Below, piece after piece: positions 37,035-47,495 of a stretch of DNA of 64,000 bases (positions within the stretch are counted from its first letter, which is position 1; every line of letters begins with the position of its first letter). This stretch comes from Pirellulaceae bacterium (lineage in GTDB: Bacteria; Planctomycetota; Planctomycetia; Pirellulales; Pirellulaceae): NCBI GenBank assembly GCA_019636375.1, contig JAHBXS010000003.1:248001-312000 (forward strand), written 5' to 3'. The notes below the pieces were generated by a model. It searched no databases, was not told the DNA's origin, and saw nothing but the letters and a program-made list of their open reading frames with translations. A program made the position numbers and the translations under genes.

Positions 37035-37916
37035 TTAGCGACCGTGGTTTTGAATGGCACGCAACATCGCAGCCCCCATATCGGCGGGGCTAAGAGCAAT
37101 TTCGATCCCTGCTTCGCGAAGGGCGGCTTGTTTTTCGGCAGCCGTTCCTTTTCCACCGCTAATGATCGCTCCAGCATGGCCCATCCGTTTTCCTGGAGGA
37201 GCTGCCGAACCGGCGATAAAGGCAGCGACCGGCTTGGTAACGTGTTCTTTGACAAAGGCGGCCGCCTCCTCTTCGGCTGTACCACCAATTTCGCCGATCA
37301 TTAAAATCGCTTCTGTTTCCGGGTCCTCCTCAAACCAGCGGAAAACGTCGATAAAGGAGGTCCCCACGATTGGGTCCCCGCCCAAGCCAACGCAGGTGGA
37401 TTGACCAAGTTTTAAGTTTGATGTCTGCCAAACGGCTTCGTAGGTCAAGGTACCACTACGACTCATGATGCCAACTTTTCCAGGTTGGTGAATGTAACCC
37501 GGCATGATTCCGATTTTGCATTGCCCTGGCGTAATGACTCCAGGGCAGTTGGGGCCAACCAGTACCGATTTTGAACGTCGGACACGATCATAGACGCGAA
37601 CCATGTCCAGTGCAGGAATCCCCTCAGTGATGGCAATGACGACATCCAATTCCGCATCGATCGCTTCCAAAATTGCGTCGGCTGCAAATGGAGGTGGAAC
37701 AAAGATCATCGTTGCGTGGCAACCTGTTTTTTCTTTTGCTTCAACAACCGTATCGAACACGGGCAAGCCCTCAGCCGTCTGCCCGCCTTTGCCAGGAGTC
37801 ACGCCCCCCACCATTTTCGTTCCGTAGGCTAGGCAGCCTCGCGTGTGGAATGCCCCGACGCTCCCGGTAATTCCCTGGCAAATGACTTTTGTGTTTTTGT
37901 CGATCAAAATGCTCAT
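37035..37916 (-). CDS. sucD: Succinyl-CoA synthetase alpha subunit
   Basis: 293 residues, the usual length. The CoA-binding N-terminus has [13 protein letters not shown] and [15 protein letters not shown], followed by [21 protein letters not shown]. The phosphohistidine is in [10 protein letters not shown] near residue 245. It forms the catalytic half of the ADP-forming enzyme converting succinyl-CoA to succinate with ATP production. It follows sucC by 84 bp in the same direction, in the usual sucCD order. Confidence 0.97.
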   Translation of the reverse strand: MSILIDKNTKVICQGITGSVGAFHTRGCLAYGTKMVGGVTPGKGGQTAEGLPVFDTVVEAKEKTGCHATMIFVPPPFAADAILEAIDAELDVVIAITEGIPALDMVRVYDRVRRSKSVLVGPNCPGVITPGQCKIGIMPGYIHQPGKVGIMSRSGTLTYEAVWQTSNLKLGQSTCVGLGGDPIVGTSFIDVFRWFEEDPETEAILMIGEIGGTAEEEAAAFVKEHVTKPVAAFIAGSAAPPGKRMGHAGAIISGGKGTAAEKQAALREAGIEIALSPADMGAAMLRAIQNHGR

Positions 37917-38000
37917 GATAATTCAATTAAAAAAATTATGGTTCCGGAGAGTTTCGGAGGCTCGCTCGCCCGTCGGGGACGCCACTCGAAGAGGCAAATA

Positions 38001-39188
38001 TTAGGTATCCAATGCAGCCACAACTTTTTGAGCGGCGTCGCTCAGGTCCAAAGCTGAAATGATTTTCACATCTGAACCCTCTAAAATCTTGCGGCCTTCC
38101 TCGACCTCGGTCCCTTCCAAGCGAACCACAAGAGGGACCTTGAATCCTACCGTTTTGGCGGCACTGACAATGGCTTCTGCAATCGTCGTGCATTTCATAA
38201 TGCCACCAAAGATATTGACCAGGACTGCTTTTACGTTCGGGTCAGACAAAATAATTCGAAAGGCTTCGGTAACTTGCTCGGTGTTAGCACCGCCACCAAC
38301 ATCAAGAAAATTCGCTGGTTCGCCACCATGCAGCTTGATAATATCCATCGTGCTCATCGCCAAACCGGCGCCGTTCACAAGACAACCGATGTTTCCGTCC
38401 AATTTCACATAGCTCAAGCCGGTCTGAGAAGCGCGGATTTCCGATTCGTCTTCCTCCGAAATGTCACGCAGTTGTGCCAAGTCTTGATGTCGAAAACTGG
38501 CGTTGTCGTCAAATGTCATTTTTGAATCGAGCGCGATCAGATTGCCGTCGCCGGTCAATACCAACGGGTTAACCTCAACAAGACTGCAATCAAGATCGAC
38601 AAACAGACGGCAAAGTTGTTTCATGAACTTGTCGGCTGCTCGCACCGCTCCGCCTTCGATCCCCAATTGCTGGCAAAGCTTGCGAACTTGAAATGACTCC
38701 AGCCCTTGCGCGGGATCAAAATGTTCCTTGAAAATTTTCTCAGGGGTTTCCGCTGCAACTTTTTCGATTTCTACGCCCCCTTCGGAACTGCACATCAAAA
38801 CCGGCTTGGCCGCTGCACGATCGAGCACAATCCCCAGATAAAATTCACGGGCGATATTGCAACCTGCTTCAACCAGAACCTGATTGACCGTTTTTCCTTG
38901 CGGACCTGTTTGGATGGTGACGAGTGTTTGACCCAACATTCGCTTGGCCGTTTGTTCCGCTTCTTCTGCACTGCGAACGAGTTGGACGCCACGTTGGTCA
39001 GGATGCTCGATGAAACTCCCTTTGCCACGTCCGCCGGCATGAATCTGAGCCTTGACCACGGTGACCCCACCTCCAACAAGGCGGTAGGCATCGGCGGCTT
39101 CTTGAGGTGTTTTTGCAACACCATTGTTTAAGACCGCGACGCCGTACTTGGCGAATAGACTCTTCCCTTGGTATTCGTGAATTTTCAT
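38001..39188 (-). CDS. sucC: Succinyl-CoA synthetase beta subunit
   Basis: 395 residues from the ATG at 39188, matching the family start [17 protein letters not shown]. The frame extends upstream to 39335 but has no similarity there. The ATP-grasp domain ([33 protein letters not shown]) and the C-terminal domain with [15 protein letters not shown] and [10 protein letters not shown] are complete. It pairs with sucD just downstream. A strong promoter with an overlapping palindrome lies about 130 bp upstream. Confidence 0.96.
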   Translation of the reverse strand: MKIHEYQGKSLFAKYGVAVLNNGVAKTPQEAADAYRLVGGGVTVVKAQIHAGGRGKGSFIEHPDQRGVQLVRSAEEAEQTAKRMLGQTLVTIQTGPQGKTVNQVLVEAGCNIAREFYLGIVLDRAAAKPVLMCSSEGGVEIEKVAAETPEKIFKEHFDPAQGLESFQVRKLCQQLGIEGGAVRAADKFMKQLCRLFVDLDCSLVEVNPLVLTGDGNLIALDSKMTFDDNASFRHQDLAQLRDISEEDESEIRASQTGLSYVKLDGNIGCLVNGAGLAMSTMDIIKLHGGEPANFLDVGGGANTEQVTEAFRIILSDPNVKAVLVNIFGGIMKCTTIAEAIVSAAKTVGFKVPLVVRLEGTEVEEGRKILEGSDVKIISALDLSDAAQKVVAALDT

Positions 39189-39318
39189 AGTGTTCGCAAA
39201 TTTTTTTGCTAATGGATCAGTGTTTCTCCGGACGCTTACAGTCTTTGGCGAGCGGGCAATTTTAGCCACCGCCATCCGATCGCTCGAACCTCGGAACGCA
39301 TTGCGACGAGAAGCTAGG

Positions 39319-39350
39319 ATTATAGGTTGACTCAAAAAAAATGGTCAACC
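39319..39350 (-). promoter_or_regulatory. sucCD promoter with overlapping palindrome
   Basis: On the minus strand TTGACC (39348-39343), an 18-bp spacer and TATAAT (39324-39319) make the best promoter seen in the window. GGTTGAC (39325-39331) and GTCAACC (39344-39350) are perfect inverted repeats of 7 bp with a 12-bp spacer that overlap the -35 box and touch the -10 box. This is a plausible operator for a dimeric regulator. Confidence 0.65.
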
Positions 39351-39406
39351 GGCCCAAAATGCGGCAAAGTTGTCCTTTTGCGGCGATATGCAAGTCAGAG
39401 CCCTGT

Positions 39407-40069
39407 TCAAAGCGCAACGCCACGCGACTCGCCTCGTTTACGCTGGTTGATGTTCTGCGTCTCAATCGCCTCTAAACGATCGAACTCCCGGCGATCAAAC
39501 TCTCGTAGCCGAGAAAGTAGTTGGCTACGCTTGAGTTCCGATGTGATATAGCCTGAAGTGAGAGACTCTCGAAGCAGCAAAAGAGCTTCTTCGTTTTCCC
39601 CCAGGCGAACATGGATTTCGGCCAAACGTACTTGGGACTCATTCCGAAATTGAGCATAAGTCCTCGCCTGCTCATAGGCCGCTCTTGCTTCTACCAACAA
39701 GGACTCCAGTTCTGAAGGCTCACCGGAGCTTGCGTCTCCCGATTCTCTGTTTTCAAAAAGTGTTCGGCCATCATCGACACTTAGAAACTGTCGCCAACAG
39801 GCTTCTCCCAAGCGAAACCAGGCCGTGGAGTTAAACTCATCGGCTTCGACGAGTGTCCGGTAAGGCTCGATTGCCTCACTCCAACGATTGGATAAAAACG
39901 CTTGGTCTCCAGAGACCCGCTCCGGGGACAACCCTTCGGTACTCAATTTGGGACTATTCCAACCGCCAAACATTGACAAGGTTTGATAAATCGCCCAAGC
40001 TCCCAATGAAACCACGACCAAAATCGAAACGTCACGAATGATGCGGTTGGGGATCATTTTGCTACTCAC
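39407..40069 (-). CDS. Membrane-anchored TPR-like protein
   Basis: 220 residues from a GTG; an ATG four codons later is equally possible. A membrane helix near the N-terminus (DVSILVVVSLGAWAIYQTL) is followed by helical repeats of the tetratricopeptide kind: GDQAFLSNRWSEAIEPYRTLVEADEFNSTAWFRLGEACW and LAEIHVRLGENEEALLLLRES (given as landmarks, about 54-92 and 150-170). It probably faces the periplasm and mediates protein contacts. Function unknown. It is separated from sucC by 218 bp that contain the sucC promoter. Confidence 0.65.
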   Translation of the reverse strand: MSSKMIPNRIIRDVSILVVVSLGAWAIYQTLSMFGGWNSPKLSTEGLSPERVSGDQAFLSNRWSEAIEPYRTLVEADEFNSTAWFRLGEACWRQFLSVDDGRTLFENRESGDASSGEPSELESLLVEARAAYEQARTYAQFRNESQVRLAEIHVRLGENEEALLLLRESLTSGYITSELKRSQLLSRLREFDRREFDRLEAIETQNINQRKRGESRGVAL

Positions 40070-40261
40070 CGTTTATGGTTAACAGACCGAGGTCGTCTAT
40101 TCTTAACTGTTCTGAATCGATTCGCAATATCTCATGGTCTTGCCGAGGTGGTGCGCAGTCGTTTTTCGAACTGAGAATCGGCCGACCAAGCAAAATGGCC
40201 GCTTCTTGCGTAGAATGGAGATTAGTCGATCACTTCTCGTCATACCCTAAAATTGGTCTTC

Positions 40262-42571
40262 ATGAATACGTTGGCGATGCCGGAAAACCACTCTCCAAAC
40301 TCGGAATCCTCCCACATTCACGAATTGAACATTCGCGGAATGCACTGTGCAGGTTGCGTTCAACAGATTGAAACGGCTCTGGGCGATGTCGCGGGAGTTG
40401 AGCGCGTGACGGTGGACCTCTCAAGCGGTTCAGCACGGATTTTCGGAAATGGCTTGGACACAAACCAACTCATTCGCGCTGTGGATGGCCAGGGTTTTCA
40501 TGCTGAAGCCATCGCTGCCACTCGATCTTTGAACGAGTGGCGTTCCGAAATCGAGGCCCAGCAGATCGCCCAAGAACATTCCTGGCGTTGGCGGACTGCC
40601 GTCGGGATGGGCCTCTGGTTGCCAATGGCAATCTTTCACATGCCGATGGATTTCGGATGGGTCCGGTTTTCTCATGCGTTTCATTGGCAAGTCATGTGGG
40701 GGTCGGCCATTTTAGCGACTCTAGCTCAAGTCTTCGTCGGCTGGGGGTTTTATCGCTCAGCGTTCGTGGCGGCTCGCAAGGGCACAACAAATATGGATAC
40801 GCTAATCGCCATCGGCTCCACCGTCGCCTGGGCGTTTTCTTTTACCGTGTTTATCGTCGAGAGTCTGGGGATTCGAACGGGCCAACCGATGTACTGGGAA
40901 GCGGCGGCAGGATTGCTGGCCTTGATCAGCCTAGGACATTGGCTGGAGGCTCGCTCGATGTCCTATGCAAGCTCGGCTTTGCGGGAACTGTTGGCATTGC
41001 AACCCGATCAAGTGACTCGTCTCGCCGACGCATCCGACCAAAAAGGTAACTCCGTCGCTTCGTCTACCATTCGACCGGGGGACTTTGTACTCGTTCGACC
41101 GGGCGATCGCATCGCGGTAGATGGGACGATTGTGTCCGGAATAAGTTCAATTGACGAGTCGCTTGTGACAGGCGAACCGTTGCCGGTTGATAAAGGTGTC
41201 GGTGAGCGGATCGTGGCAGGTTCGCTCAATACTTCAGGGCGCCTTGTCGTCAGTGCCACAAGCGACGGGAGAGAAACGACCGTTGCGCGCATTGCTGAAG
41301 TGGTTCGCGACGCACAGGCATCCAAAGCCGAAATCTCGCGATTGGCTGATCGGGTGTGCGCGGTTTTTGTTCCAGCGGTGTTAGCAGTCGCTGCGGTGAC
41401 ATTTGTCTGTTGGTTGTGGTACGGTTTGGGAGGTGGAACGGACTCTTCCTGGAACGCTTGGGCTCGGGCACTGATCAACGCGACGACGGTGCTGGTGATC
41501 TCTTGTCCTTGTGCGTTGGGGTTGGCGACTCCGACTGCGGTGATGGTTGGCGTCGGAGAAGCACGCAAACGAGGAATTCTCGTGAAAAGTGCGGCGGCTC
41601 TCGAAAGGGCAGCTAGAGTGACTCGAATCTTGATCGACAAAACCGGAACACTAACGATTGGCAAACCAACCGTTGTCGCAATCCAGCCCTTCGGTATCGA
41701 AGCGTCGGAAGCTCTCGCGCTAGCGGCAAGTCTGACGACCGCTTCCCGCCACCCTCTTTCTGTAGCACTCACAGAACACGCTGAAAAGAATGGTATCGCT
41801 CCGCGCCTCACCCAAGAAATTCGCGAGATTGCGGGCAAGGGTCTGCAGGGCAGTGTGGGTGGAAAGAGTTTGCAGTTGATTTCATGGTCTGCTGCCGAAC
41901 GCGAAGGTTTGGAACTGCCACCTGATGTTGCGAGTTCGGGGGGATCACGCAGCGTCTTGATTCGCGACCATGAGGTAGTTGGTGTTTTTGAATTTGCCGA
42001 TGAAGTTCGTCCGGATTCTGCGGGAGTTGTGGCTGAGCTCAGACGTGATGGTGCCCAAATTAATTTGCTGACCGGTGACCGCCGGGATTCTGCTCTGCAA
42101 GTCGCATCTGCGGTCGGACTTGAGCCAGAGGAGGTATTTGCCGAACTCTCTCCAATGGACAAACTATCATTCGTCAAACGAGCAGCGGACAGCGGAATTC
42201 ACGTGGGAATGGTCGGCGATGGAATCAACGATGCAGCAGCACTGGCGGCCGCAGGTGCCGCAGGCGGAGTCGGCATCGCACTGGGAACCGGAACCAACAT
42301 TGCGATGGAGTCCGCTGACGTTGTCATCCCGGCCCAACGCTTGGCAGCGATCCCCGAAACTTTGCGGCTCAGTCGAGCGACCCTCCGAACGATCAAACAA
42401 AATCTCTGGATGTCGTTCATCTATAACGTGGCGGCCATCCCTGCGGCGGCCTTCGGGTTGCTCGGCATGTACGGTCCGTTAATCGCTGCGGCGGCGATGG
42501 CTTTGTCCGATTTTTGTGTGATCGGAAACTCGCTGCGGCTCAAAATGCGACTGAGCCGCGACAGTTTTTGA
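40262..42571 (+). CDS. copA: Copper-translocating P1B-type ATPase
   Basis: About 769 residues. One N-terminal heavy-metal-associated domain contains GMHCAGC. Eight membrane helices follow, with the copper pathway motif SCPCALG (C415-P-C417). The phosphorylation aspartate is D459 in DKTGTLT; other hallmarks are [14 protein letters not shown] with the HP dipeptide and [10 protein letters not shown]. These make it an exporter of monovalent copper (or silver) from the cytoplasm. The ATG at 40262 is preferred over a TTG three codons upstream. No copper chaperone or regulator is adjacent. It converges with the kinase gene, 15 bp apart. Confidence 0.93.
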   Translation: MNTLAMPENHSPNSESSHIHELNIRGMHCAGCVQQIETALGDVAGVERVTVDLSSGSARIFGNGLDTNQLIRAVDGQGFHAEAIAATRSLNEWRSEIEAQQIAQEHSWRWRTAVGMGLWLPMAIFHMPMDFGWVRFSHAFHWQVMWGSAILATLAQVFVGWGFYRSAFVAARKGTTNMDTLIAIGSTVAWAFSFTVFIVESLGIRTGQPMYWEAAAGLLALISLGHWLEARSMSYASSALRELLALQPDQVTRLADASDQKGNSVASSTIRPGDFVLVRPGDRIAVDGTIVSGISSIDESLVTGEPLPVDKGVGERIVAGSLNTSGRLVVSATSDGRETTVARIAEVVRDAQASKAEISRLADRVCAVFVPAVLAVAAVTFVCWLWYGLGGGTDSSWNAWARALINATTVLVISCPCALGLATPTAVMVGVGEARKRGILVKSAAALERAARVTRILIDKTGTLTIGKPTVVAIQPFGIEASEALALAASLTTASRHPLSVALTEHAEKNGIAPRLTQEIREIAGKGLQGSVGGKSLQLISWSAAEREGLELPPDVASSGGSRSVLIRDHEVVGVFEFADEVRPDSAGVVAELRRDGAQINLLTGDRRDSALQVASAVGLEPEEVFAELSPMDKLSFVKRAADSGIHVGMVGDGINDAAALAAAGAAGGVGIALGTGTNIAMESADVVIPAQRLAAIPETLRLSRATLRTIKQNLWMSFIYNVAAIPAAAFGLLGMYGPLIAAAAMALSDFCVIGNSLRLKMRLSRDSF

Positions 42572-42586
42572 CGCAAGTCATTATTT

Positions 42587-44638
42587 CTATTCCTTTTGAA
42601 ATGAAAATCGTACCGAGCCACGGCAGAGTTCCATCAGACCCCAAATTCCAAACGGCAACCCAACAAGGAACCCAGGATGGAATGGCAATAAGCCAACGAT
42701 CAGCATCGCCAGACAGAATCCCCACGCTCTCTGTGTATAGCAACAATAGGCAGCAAAGAAGAATGCGATTCCCAACACGAAAGCAACCGCAACCAACACA
42801 ATGAAATAAAGACCATTTTGTGGGTCTAGATTTTCGTGTGCCCACCTTTCTATCGCGTCGATAGGATTTCTTGTGCTTGCACGTTCGGTTTCGACGGTGT
42901 GTGGCGGTCGAACGATCACGATGTTCGAATCCGCAGCAACAGGCATTGAATCATCAACCCCTTGGTCCAACCGATCCTGAGCTTTATCGGGAGGAGTGAT
43001 CGCGGGAGCAGGGGGAGGAATGATGCGTGCCGAGACCTCATACTTCATGTAACCACGAGAGGCGATGGTAAAAATAAGGAACATCGCTAAGACAAACAAG
43101 ACGTTGACAGCACCCGTTCCTGCCAAGCAAGCGGCAGGAATCCGCATTCGCCGTTTGATTCGAGCCTCGCGCTCGGCAGGTTTTTCCAACACGGCCGGCA
43201 ATGGCGGCTTTCCGATGGTCGTGCGAATACGGCTGGTCAATTGTTCTGCTTCTGCTTGATAATTCGGTTTGATGTGAAACCGAATCGAACCAGGATAATC
43301 GGTCGGCAAGCTGGGAATGTCGTCGAGGCTGTCCAAGTCCAAGATGATTTTTCCCTTGAGGCATCCTTCTTGGAAGTCGGCGCTGACGATCTTCGAGAAA
43401 GGGATCTGAACGGTCCCCGAGTCCCCCAAAATGGTCGAGTTAAATACATTGTCGCGTTTGGAATAGTTTACCTTAATAGCATCAGCGGTCAGACTCAGAA
43501 CCCCATGCGTCACCGTCATCCCATGCCAGGGATTCTCGATGGAAAAAGGAACTCGCAGATTCTCAATCGGTTTGTTTTCCTTGTGCACTGCGGCAGCAGC
43601 ATTTCCGGCCAGCGCTGCCCAGTTTCCCTGAGCGAATTGCGGAACCGCGTGGTTCTCAGGTCGATTATCGCCGATCGGTCGAAAACCAGAACTGTTGCGA
43701 GCCATCTCGACGGCGGAGCGAAATTCACTGGCCTGTTGGTAACGGCGCTCGGGAAGTTTTTCGAGGGTTTTTTCCACAACTTGATCGAGAGCCGCGAGAC
43801 TTTCGATCTTTTCTCCCGGCAACTGGAATTTTCCGAGCGGGAGCTCGCCGGTCAATAGTTCGTACAACACCACGCCCAGAGAATAGATGTCGGCACGATG
43901 GTCAACGGCAGTCGGCCTTTCGATCTGCTCAGGAGCCATGTAGTTGACGGTTCCTAAAATTTGCCTTGAACCGGTCAACGTCCAATTCGCCGCGTTTTCA
44001 TCCACCAGTTTCGCCAAACCGAAATCTGCGATTTTCACGCGACCCCGTTTGTCCAACAAAATATTTTCAGGTTTGATGTCGCGGTGAATGATCCCCTCGT
44101 CGTGAGCGAACTGCAGGGCCTCACAGACTTGAGGGACAATCGCCAGGGCTTGCTCAGCAGTCAGGCTCCCCTCGCGCATGGCGTGTCGCAAATTGACCCC
44201 TTCGACAAACTCCATGACCAGATAGCAAAACTGGTCGGTTTGGCCATAGTCGTAAACGTTGACGATATTTTGGTGATTCAGCCGCGCCATCGTCTTTGCC
44301 TCGCGAGCAAAACGCTCGGAGAAAGACGGATCGTCGGCAAACCGCGGCGACATGATCTTGAGCGCGACCTGCCGTTCCAAAGACGGTTGGAATGCGCGAT
44401 AAACGGCACCCATGCCCCCCATTCCCAGCAGATTTTCGACACGATAATTCGTCAGAGCCCGATTAAGTTCATCAATGGATGGAAAACCGACGGGTGAAGT
44501 TCGCGAATGGTCCTGGGTCGGAGTTTGTTCATTGGATTTGGGATTGCGGGCCAGCCCAAAAACACACTGCGGGCAAACTCCAGCAGGAGAATCGGCGGGC
44601 AATTCCCGCTCGCATTTTTGGCAACGATGGCTCGTCAT
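42587..44638 (-). CDS. Membrane Ser/Thr protein kinase with N-terminal zinc ribbon
   Basis: 683 residues. Residues 6-25 have two C-x2-C pairs (CQKC, CPQC), a zinc-ribbon arrangement. The kinase domain (about 65-330) has LLGMGGMGAVYRA, K94 in VALKIM, H185-R186-D187, DFG at 205-207 and YMAPEQ, so it should be active. The C-terminal half contains a soluble region (about 370-500) of the PH-like or GRAM-like type that I cannot name, followed by one helix, a periplasmic loop and two more helices near the end. Such multidomain kinases are frequent in planctomycetes. The ligand and targets are not indicated. Confidence 0.88.
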   Translation of the reverse strand: MTSHRCQKCERELPADSPAGVCPQCVFGLARNPKSNEQTPTQDHSRTSPVGFPSIDELNRALTNYRVENLLGMGGMGAVYRAFQPSLERQVALKIMSPRFADDPSFSERFAREAKTMARLNHQNIVNVYDYGQTDQFCYLVMEFVEGVNLRHAMREGSLTAEQALAIVPQVCEALQFAHDEGIIHRDIKPENILLDKRGRVKIADFGLAKLVDENAANWTLTGSRQILGTVNYMAPEQIERPTAVDHRADIYSLGVVLYELLTGELPLGKFQLPGEKIESLAALDQVVEKTLEKLPERRYQQASEFRSAVEMARNSSGFRPIGDNRPENHAVPQFAQGNWAALAGNAAAAVHKENKPIENLRVPFSIENPWHGMTVTHGVLSLTADAIKVNYSKRDNVFNSTILGDSGTVQIPFSKIVSADFQEGCLKGKIILDLDSLDDIPSLPTDYPGSIRFHIKPNYQAEAEQLTSRIRTTIGKPPLPAVLEKPAEREARIKRRMRIPAACLAGTGAVNVLFVLAMFLIFTIASRGYMKYEVSARIIPPPAPAITPPDKAQDRLDQGVDDSMPVAADSNIVIVRPPHTVETERASTRNPIDAIERWAHENLDPQNGLYFIVLVAVAFVLGIAFFFAAYCCYTQRAWGFCLAMLIVGLLPFHPGFLVGLPFGIWGLMELCRGSVRFSFQKE

Positions 44639-44878
44639 GGTCTAGCTTTCACGATTTCAGGGTGATTCGTCATGGACTCGCGGGAATCACGCAAGTTTTC
44701 CCCTACACTCATCGATAACCCAAAATTTCCCAGGGGTTACAGTATATTTTAGAATTTTTTCGAGCTTTCGGGACTGGGAGAGGTGCGACGGGCCTCCAAC
44801 AAGTTTAACACAACGGTTGATACGCCAGGGGCAGAAATGGGGACAGGTACCGTTGCGCAATGCACCCGAAGGGCCGAA

Positions 44879-45346
44879 TTAAGCCTTGCCATCTTTAAAT
44901 TGCAAAGCGATCCATGCGCAAACACTGGCGGTCGTTGCCGTCGCCACACTGCCCCAGAAGATATCGATCACGGCGATTTTCACGGTCCATACCCGCAATA
45001 CCGCGAAGCTGGTTAGGTCAAAGGTCGCATAGGCGATTGCTCCAAATAGCATTCCATTCAAAGCAGCCTCTCCAACGCTCCTTCCCAACAACCCCGGACG
45101 AACCCCAAACCAAACGATGCCGAAAAGGTACACAAGGTAAAACGCCAATGCGGGTTGCCAGCGAGGTTGATCAGCGAGAATTTCGTTCAACGCTGGTCGA
45201 TATAACCCCGGACCAACTTGTGTGAGCCACACAAAATCCATGGCACCAAATACGACGGCCGCAATTAAATAAATTTTCAGCCATCCCTTCCAGGAAAGGA
45301 GCGGTGAGCGACTTGACGGTTTCGTTAATGGGGAAACTTTTTCCAT
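44879..45346 (-). CDS. DUF2177 membrane protein
   Basis: About 155 residues from the ATG at 45346; a longer frame begins at 45415 inside the cyclase gene. Four membrane helices: KIYLIAAVVFGAMDFVWL, then PALAFYLVYLFGIVWFGVRP, then ALNGMLFGAIAYATFDLTSF, and a final VIDIFWGSVATATTASVCAWIAL (positions about 23-40, 65-85, 95-115, 125-148). The motifs DFVWL and YATFDLT are characteristic of DUF2177, a family of unknown function. It lies 32 bp after the cyclase gene, in the same direction. Confidence 0.85.
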   Translation of the reverse strand: MEKVSPLTKPSSRSPLLSWKGWLKIYLIAAVVFGAMDFVWLTQVGPGLYRPALNEILADQPRWQPALAFYLVYLFGIVWFGVRPGLLGRSVGEAALNGMLFGAIAYATFDLTSFAVLRVWTVKIAVIDIFWGSVATATTASVCAWIALQFKDGKA

Positions 45347-45378
45347 CGAATAACTGGAGGTTGAATTTGTGTGAGTCG

Positions 45379-46641
45379 TCAGCTTACATCTTTCGCTGGT
45401 CCAACGACCAGCCATGTTTCGATGGTGCCAATCCCCTTGAGTTCCTTAGGGGAGGCCTCTTCAAACCGAAAACGATGGCAAGCCGCATCACGGGTGGCCT
45501 TATCAACATGGATTCGACCGGGAATACCGCTTGATTCGAGTCGAGCAGCTAGGTTTACCGCTGGTGCCCAAACGTCGTAAGCAAACTTCTTTCTCCCGAT
45601 CACGCCAGCCGTTACAGGTCCAGTGGCAATACCGATTCTCAATTGCAGACCGAGGTGATACCGTTGTTCGGTCTCACGGATAACTTCCAGCATTCCCCAA
45701 GCCACTTCGATAAGTTCGCCGGCGTGGTCCGGATTGGAAGCTGGCACGCCCGCAGCCGCCATATAGGCATCGCCGACCGTTTTAATTTTTTCGACCCCCG
45801 AATGCTCAACCAATCCATCAAACGAGCAAAAAATCTCGTTGAGCAGCCCCACCATCTTGTCCGCGTCCATCTGGCCAAAAATCGGGGTGAAACCAACGAG
45901 ATCGGCAAACAAAACAGACGCGTTCTGAAATCGCTCGGCAATGGGTTGCCCAGGATTTTGTTTGAGTTGATTCGCAATTTCATCTGGGAGAATATTTCGC
46001 AACAATCTCGCGGCGCGTTCTTCAGCTTCGGCGGCGACTTGAAAGGCGTACCAAACCACAAATCCAACCACGATGACAAAAGTTGTCGCAGAGTTAAAGT
46101 ACAAAAGGCGAATGAGCCAATCGTACTCAACCGGATCGATCTTTGGAGTCACGAAATAGTTTTGAGCATACAGATGTGCGGCCCAACCAATCACCACGAT
46201 AAAAACGAGTTGCCGCCAGCGATTTCCAAAGAGGATGGTCGCGATGGCGATGGCCGTTAAGAAGGTCAAATGGGTTCCTGAATCCTTGCCAAAAACTCCG
46301 CTCAGCCAGAAGATCGTCATCATCACCAAAGCCGTTAAGTACACCGGGGCGACCAATGACCCCCAACGATGAAATACGGGCGTGATGAAAAAACAGACCG
46401 CGCAAATCAGATTGATCCACACAGCCCAGCTTAGTCCTTGATAGTCGTAGGCGGCAAACGAAGTCGCATAGCTCAGACATGACAGCGTTGCCAAAAATGC
46501 TGTCAGATTGACGAGCACCAGCCTCCGCTTTTCAGTATCCGGATACCTCCGAATCCCCCATTGCGCATACCGCAGGAGCCAACGCAGCCACGCCCAGCCT
46601 TGCAATGACCATAAAGTGTCGTTGGTATTTAAGTGCGGCAT
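45379..46641 (-). CDS. Membrane class III adenylate/guanylate cyclase
   Basis: About 420 residues. Five or six membrane helices occupy the N-terminal 200 residues, a short coiled-coil linker follows (VAAEAEERAARLLRNILP), and then the cyclase catalytic domain. Metal-binding aspartates lie in LFADLVGFT and VGDAYMA, the base-selecting lysine in VEKIKTVG, and transition-state Asn and Arg in WAPAVNLAARLESSG. The lysine suggests ATP and hence cAMP as product, though this is inference. The ATG at 46641 is preferred over a TTG 54 bp upstream. It is co-oriented with DUF2177 and divergent from the TMEM175 gene. Confidence 0.9.
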   Translation of the reverse strand: MPHLNTNDTLWSLQGWAWLRWLLRYAQWGIRRYPDTEKRRLVLVNLTAFLATLSCLSYATSFAAYDYQGLSWAVWINLICAVCFFITPVFHRWGSLVAPVYLTALVMMTIFWLSGVFGKDSGTHLTFLTAIAIATILFGNRWRQLVFIVVIGWAAHLYAQNYFVTPKIDPVEYDWLIRLLYFNSATTFVIVVGFVVWYAFQVAAEAEERAARLLRNILPDEIANQLKQNPGQPIAERFQNASVLFADLVGFTPIFGQMDADKMVGLLNEIFCSFDGLVEHSGVEKIKTVGDAYMAAAGVPASNPDHAGELIEVAWGMLEVIRETEQRYHLGLQLRIGIATGPVTAGVIGRKKFAYDVWAPAVNLAARLESSGIPGRIHVDKATRDAACHRFRFEEASPKELKGIGTIETWLVVGPAKDVS

Positions 46642-46774
46642 AAATTTCGGTACTTCGATCGGCGAACCAATTAAATTCTCGTAAAAGATACGCAATGTGG
46701 TCGTGGGCTTTGGTCAATTCGCCGAGCGCGACGATTGTGAATCGAGATTGTCAAAATGCCTAATGTAAACGACA

Positions 46775-47488
46775 ATGATGACCACTGGTATAGATGACAA
46801 ACACCCAAAGAATACGCCGATGCGACCTGATCGACAAACAGACACGTCTCGAATCGAGGGCTTTAGTGACGCCGTGTTTGCATTTGCGGCGACGTTGCTG
46901 GTCGTTTCGCTGGAGGTCCCCAGGTCTTTTGCTGCACTCTTAACGCAACTCAAGGGTTTCGGAGCTTTTGCGATCACCTTTGGGGCCTTGGCGCTCATTT
47001 GGTCGGTTCATCGTGCGTTTTTCCGCCGCTATGCCTTGAACGATGGAATCACGGTGTTCCTGAATTGCGGACTTTTGTTCGTTGTTTTGTTTTATGTTTT
47101 CCCGCTCAAGTTTCTTACCGAAAGTTGGTTTTCTCATCTGGTCGCTGAGAAACAGGAAAATGCGATCTCAATCAGTCCCGAGGAGCTAAAGCAGGTTTTT
47201 GCTCTGTATAGTCTAGGATTCTCTTCAATCTTTTTCTTTTTGACGCTGATGTATGCAAACGCTTGGCGATTGCGTCAATGGCAAAACCTTTCCCCAACAG
47301 CAGCATGGGAGGCCGCGATGCAGGCGAGACATTACGGATGTTTTGTCGTCGTGGGAGGTCTGTCGATCGTCGTAGCACTTCTTGGCTGGGGAATTGAATT
47401 TGGTCTGCCCGGCCTGATCTATTTTTTGTTAGGCCCGATTTGCCTCTTGCATGGCCTTTGGTCCGAACGGTTTAAACCGAAGGAGTAA
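46775..47488 (+). CDS. TMEM175-family (DUF1211) potassium channel-like protein
   Basis: 237 residues with about six membrane helices. The signature RIEGFSDAVFAFAATLLVVSLEVP (first part around residues 27-45) contains the pore-lining R-x3-FSDAVFA pattern of bacterial TMEM175 channels, which assemble as tetramers and leak potassium. There is a single repeat, as in other bacteria. A later helix block contains FSSIFFFLTLMYANAWRLRQW. A start at residue 16 is possible. The glycosyltransferase-like gene follows 7 bp after its stop. Confidence 0.85.
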   Translation: MMTTGIDDKHPKNTPMRPDRQTDTSRIEGFSDAVFAFAATLLVVSLEVPRSFAALLTQLKGFGAFAITFGALALIWSVHRAFFRRYALNDGITVFLNCGLLFVVLFYVFPLKFLTESWFSHLVAEKQENAISISPEELKQVFALYSLGFSSIFFFLTLMYANAWRLRQWQNLSPTAAWEAAMQARHYGCFVVVGGLSIVVALLGWGIEFGLPGLIYFLLGPICLLHGLWSERFKPKE

Positions 47489-47495
47489 GGCCCCC

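Noticed and set aside
41008..42177. 389-codon open frame on the minus strand opposite the copper ATPase
   Set aside because: Antisense shadow of a well-supported gene with all P-type ATPase motifs; the translated product is low complexity.
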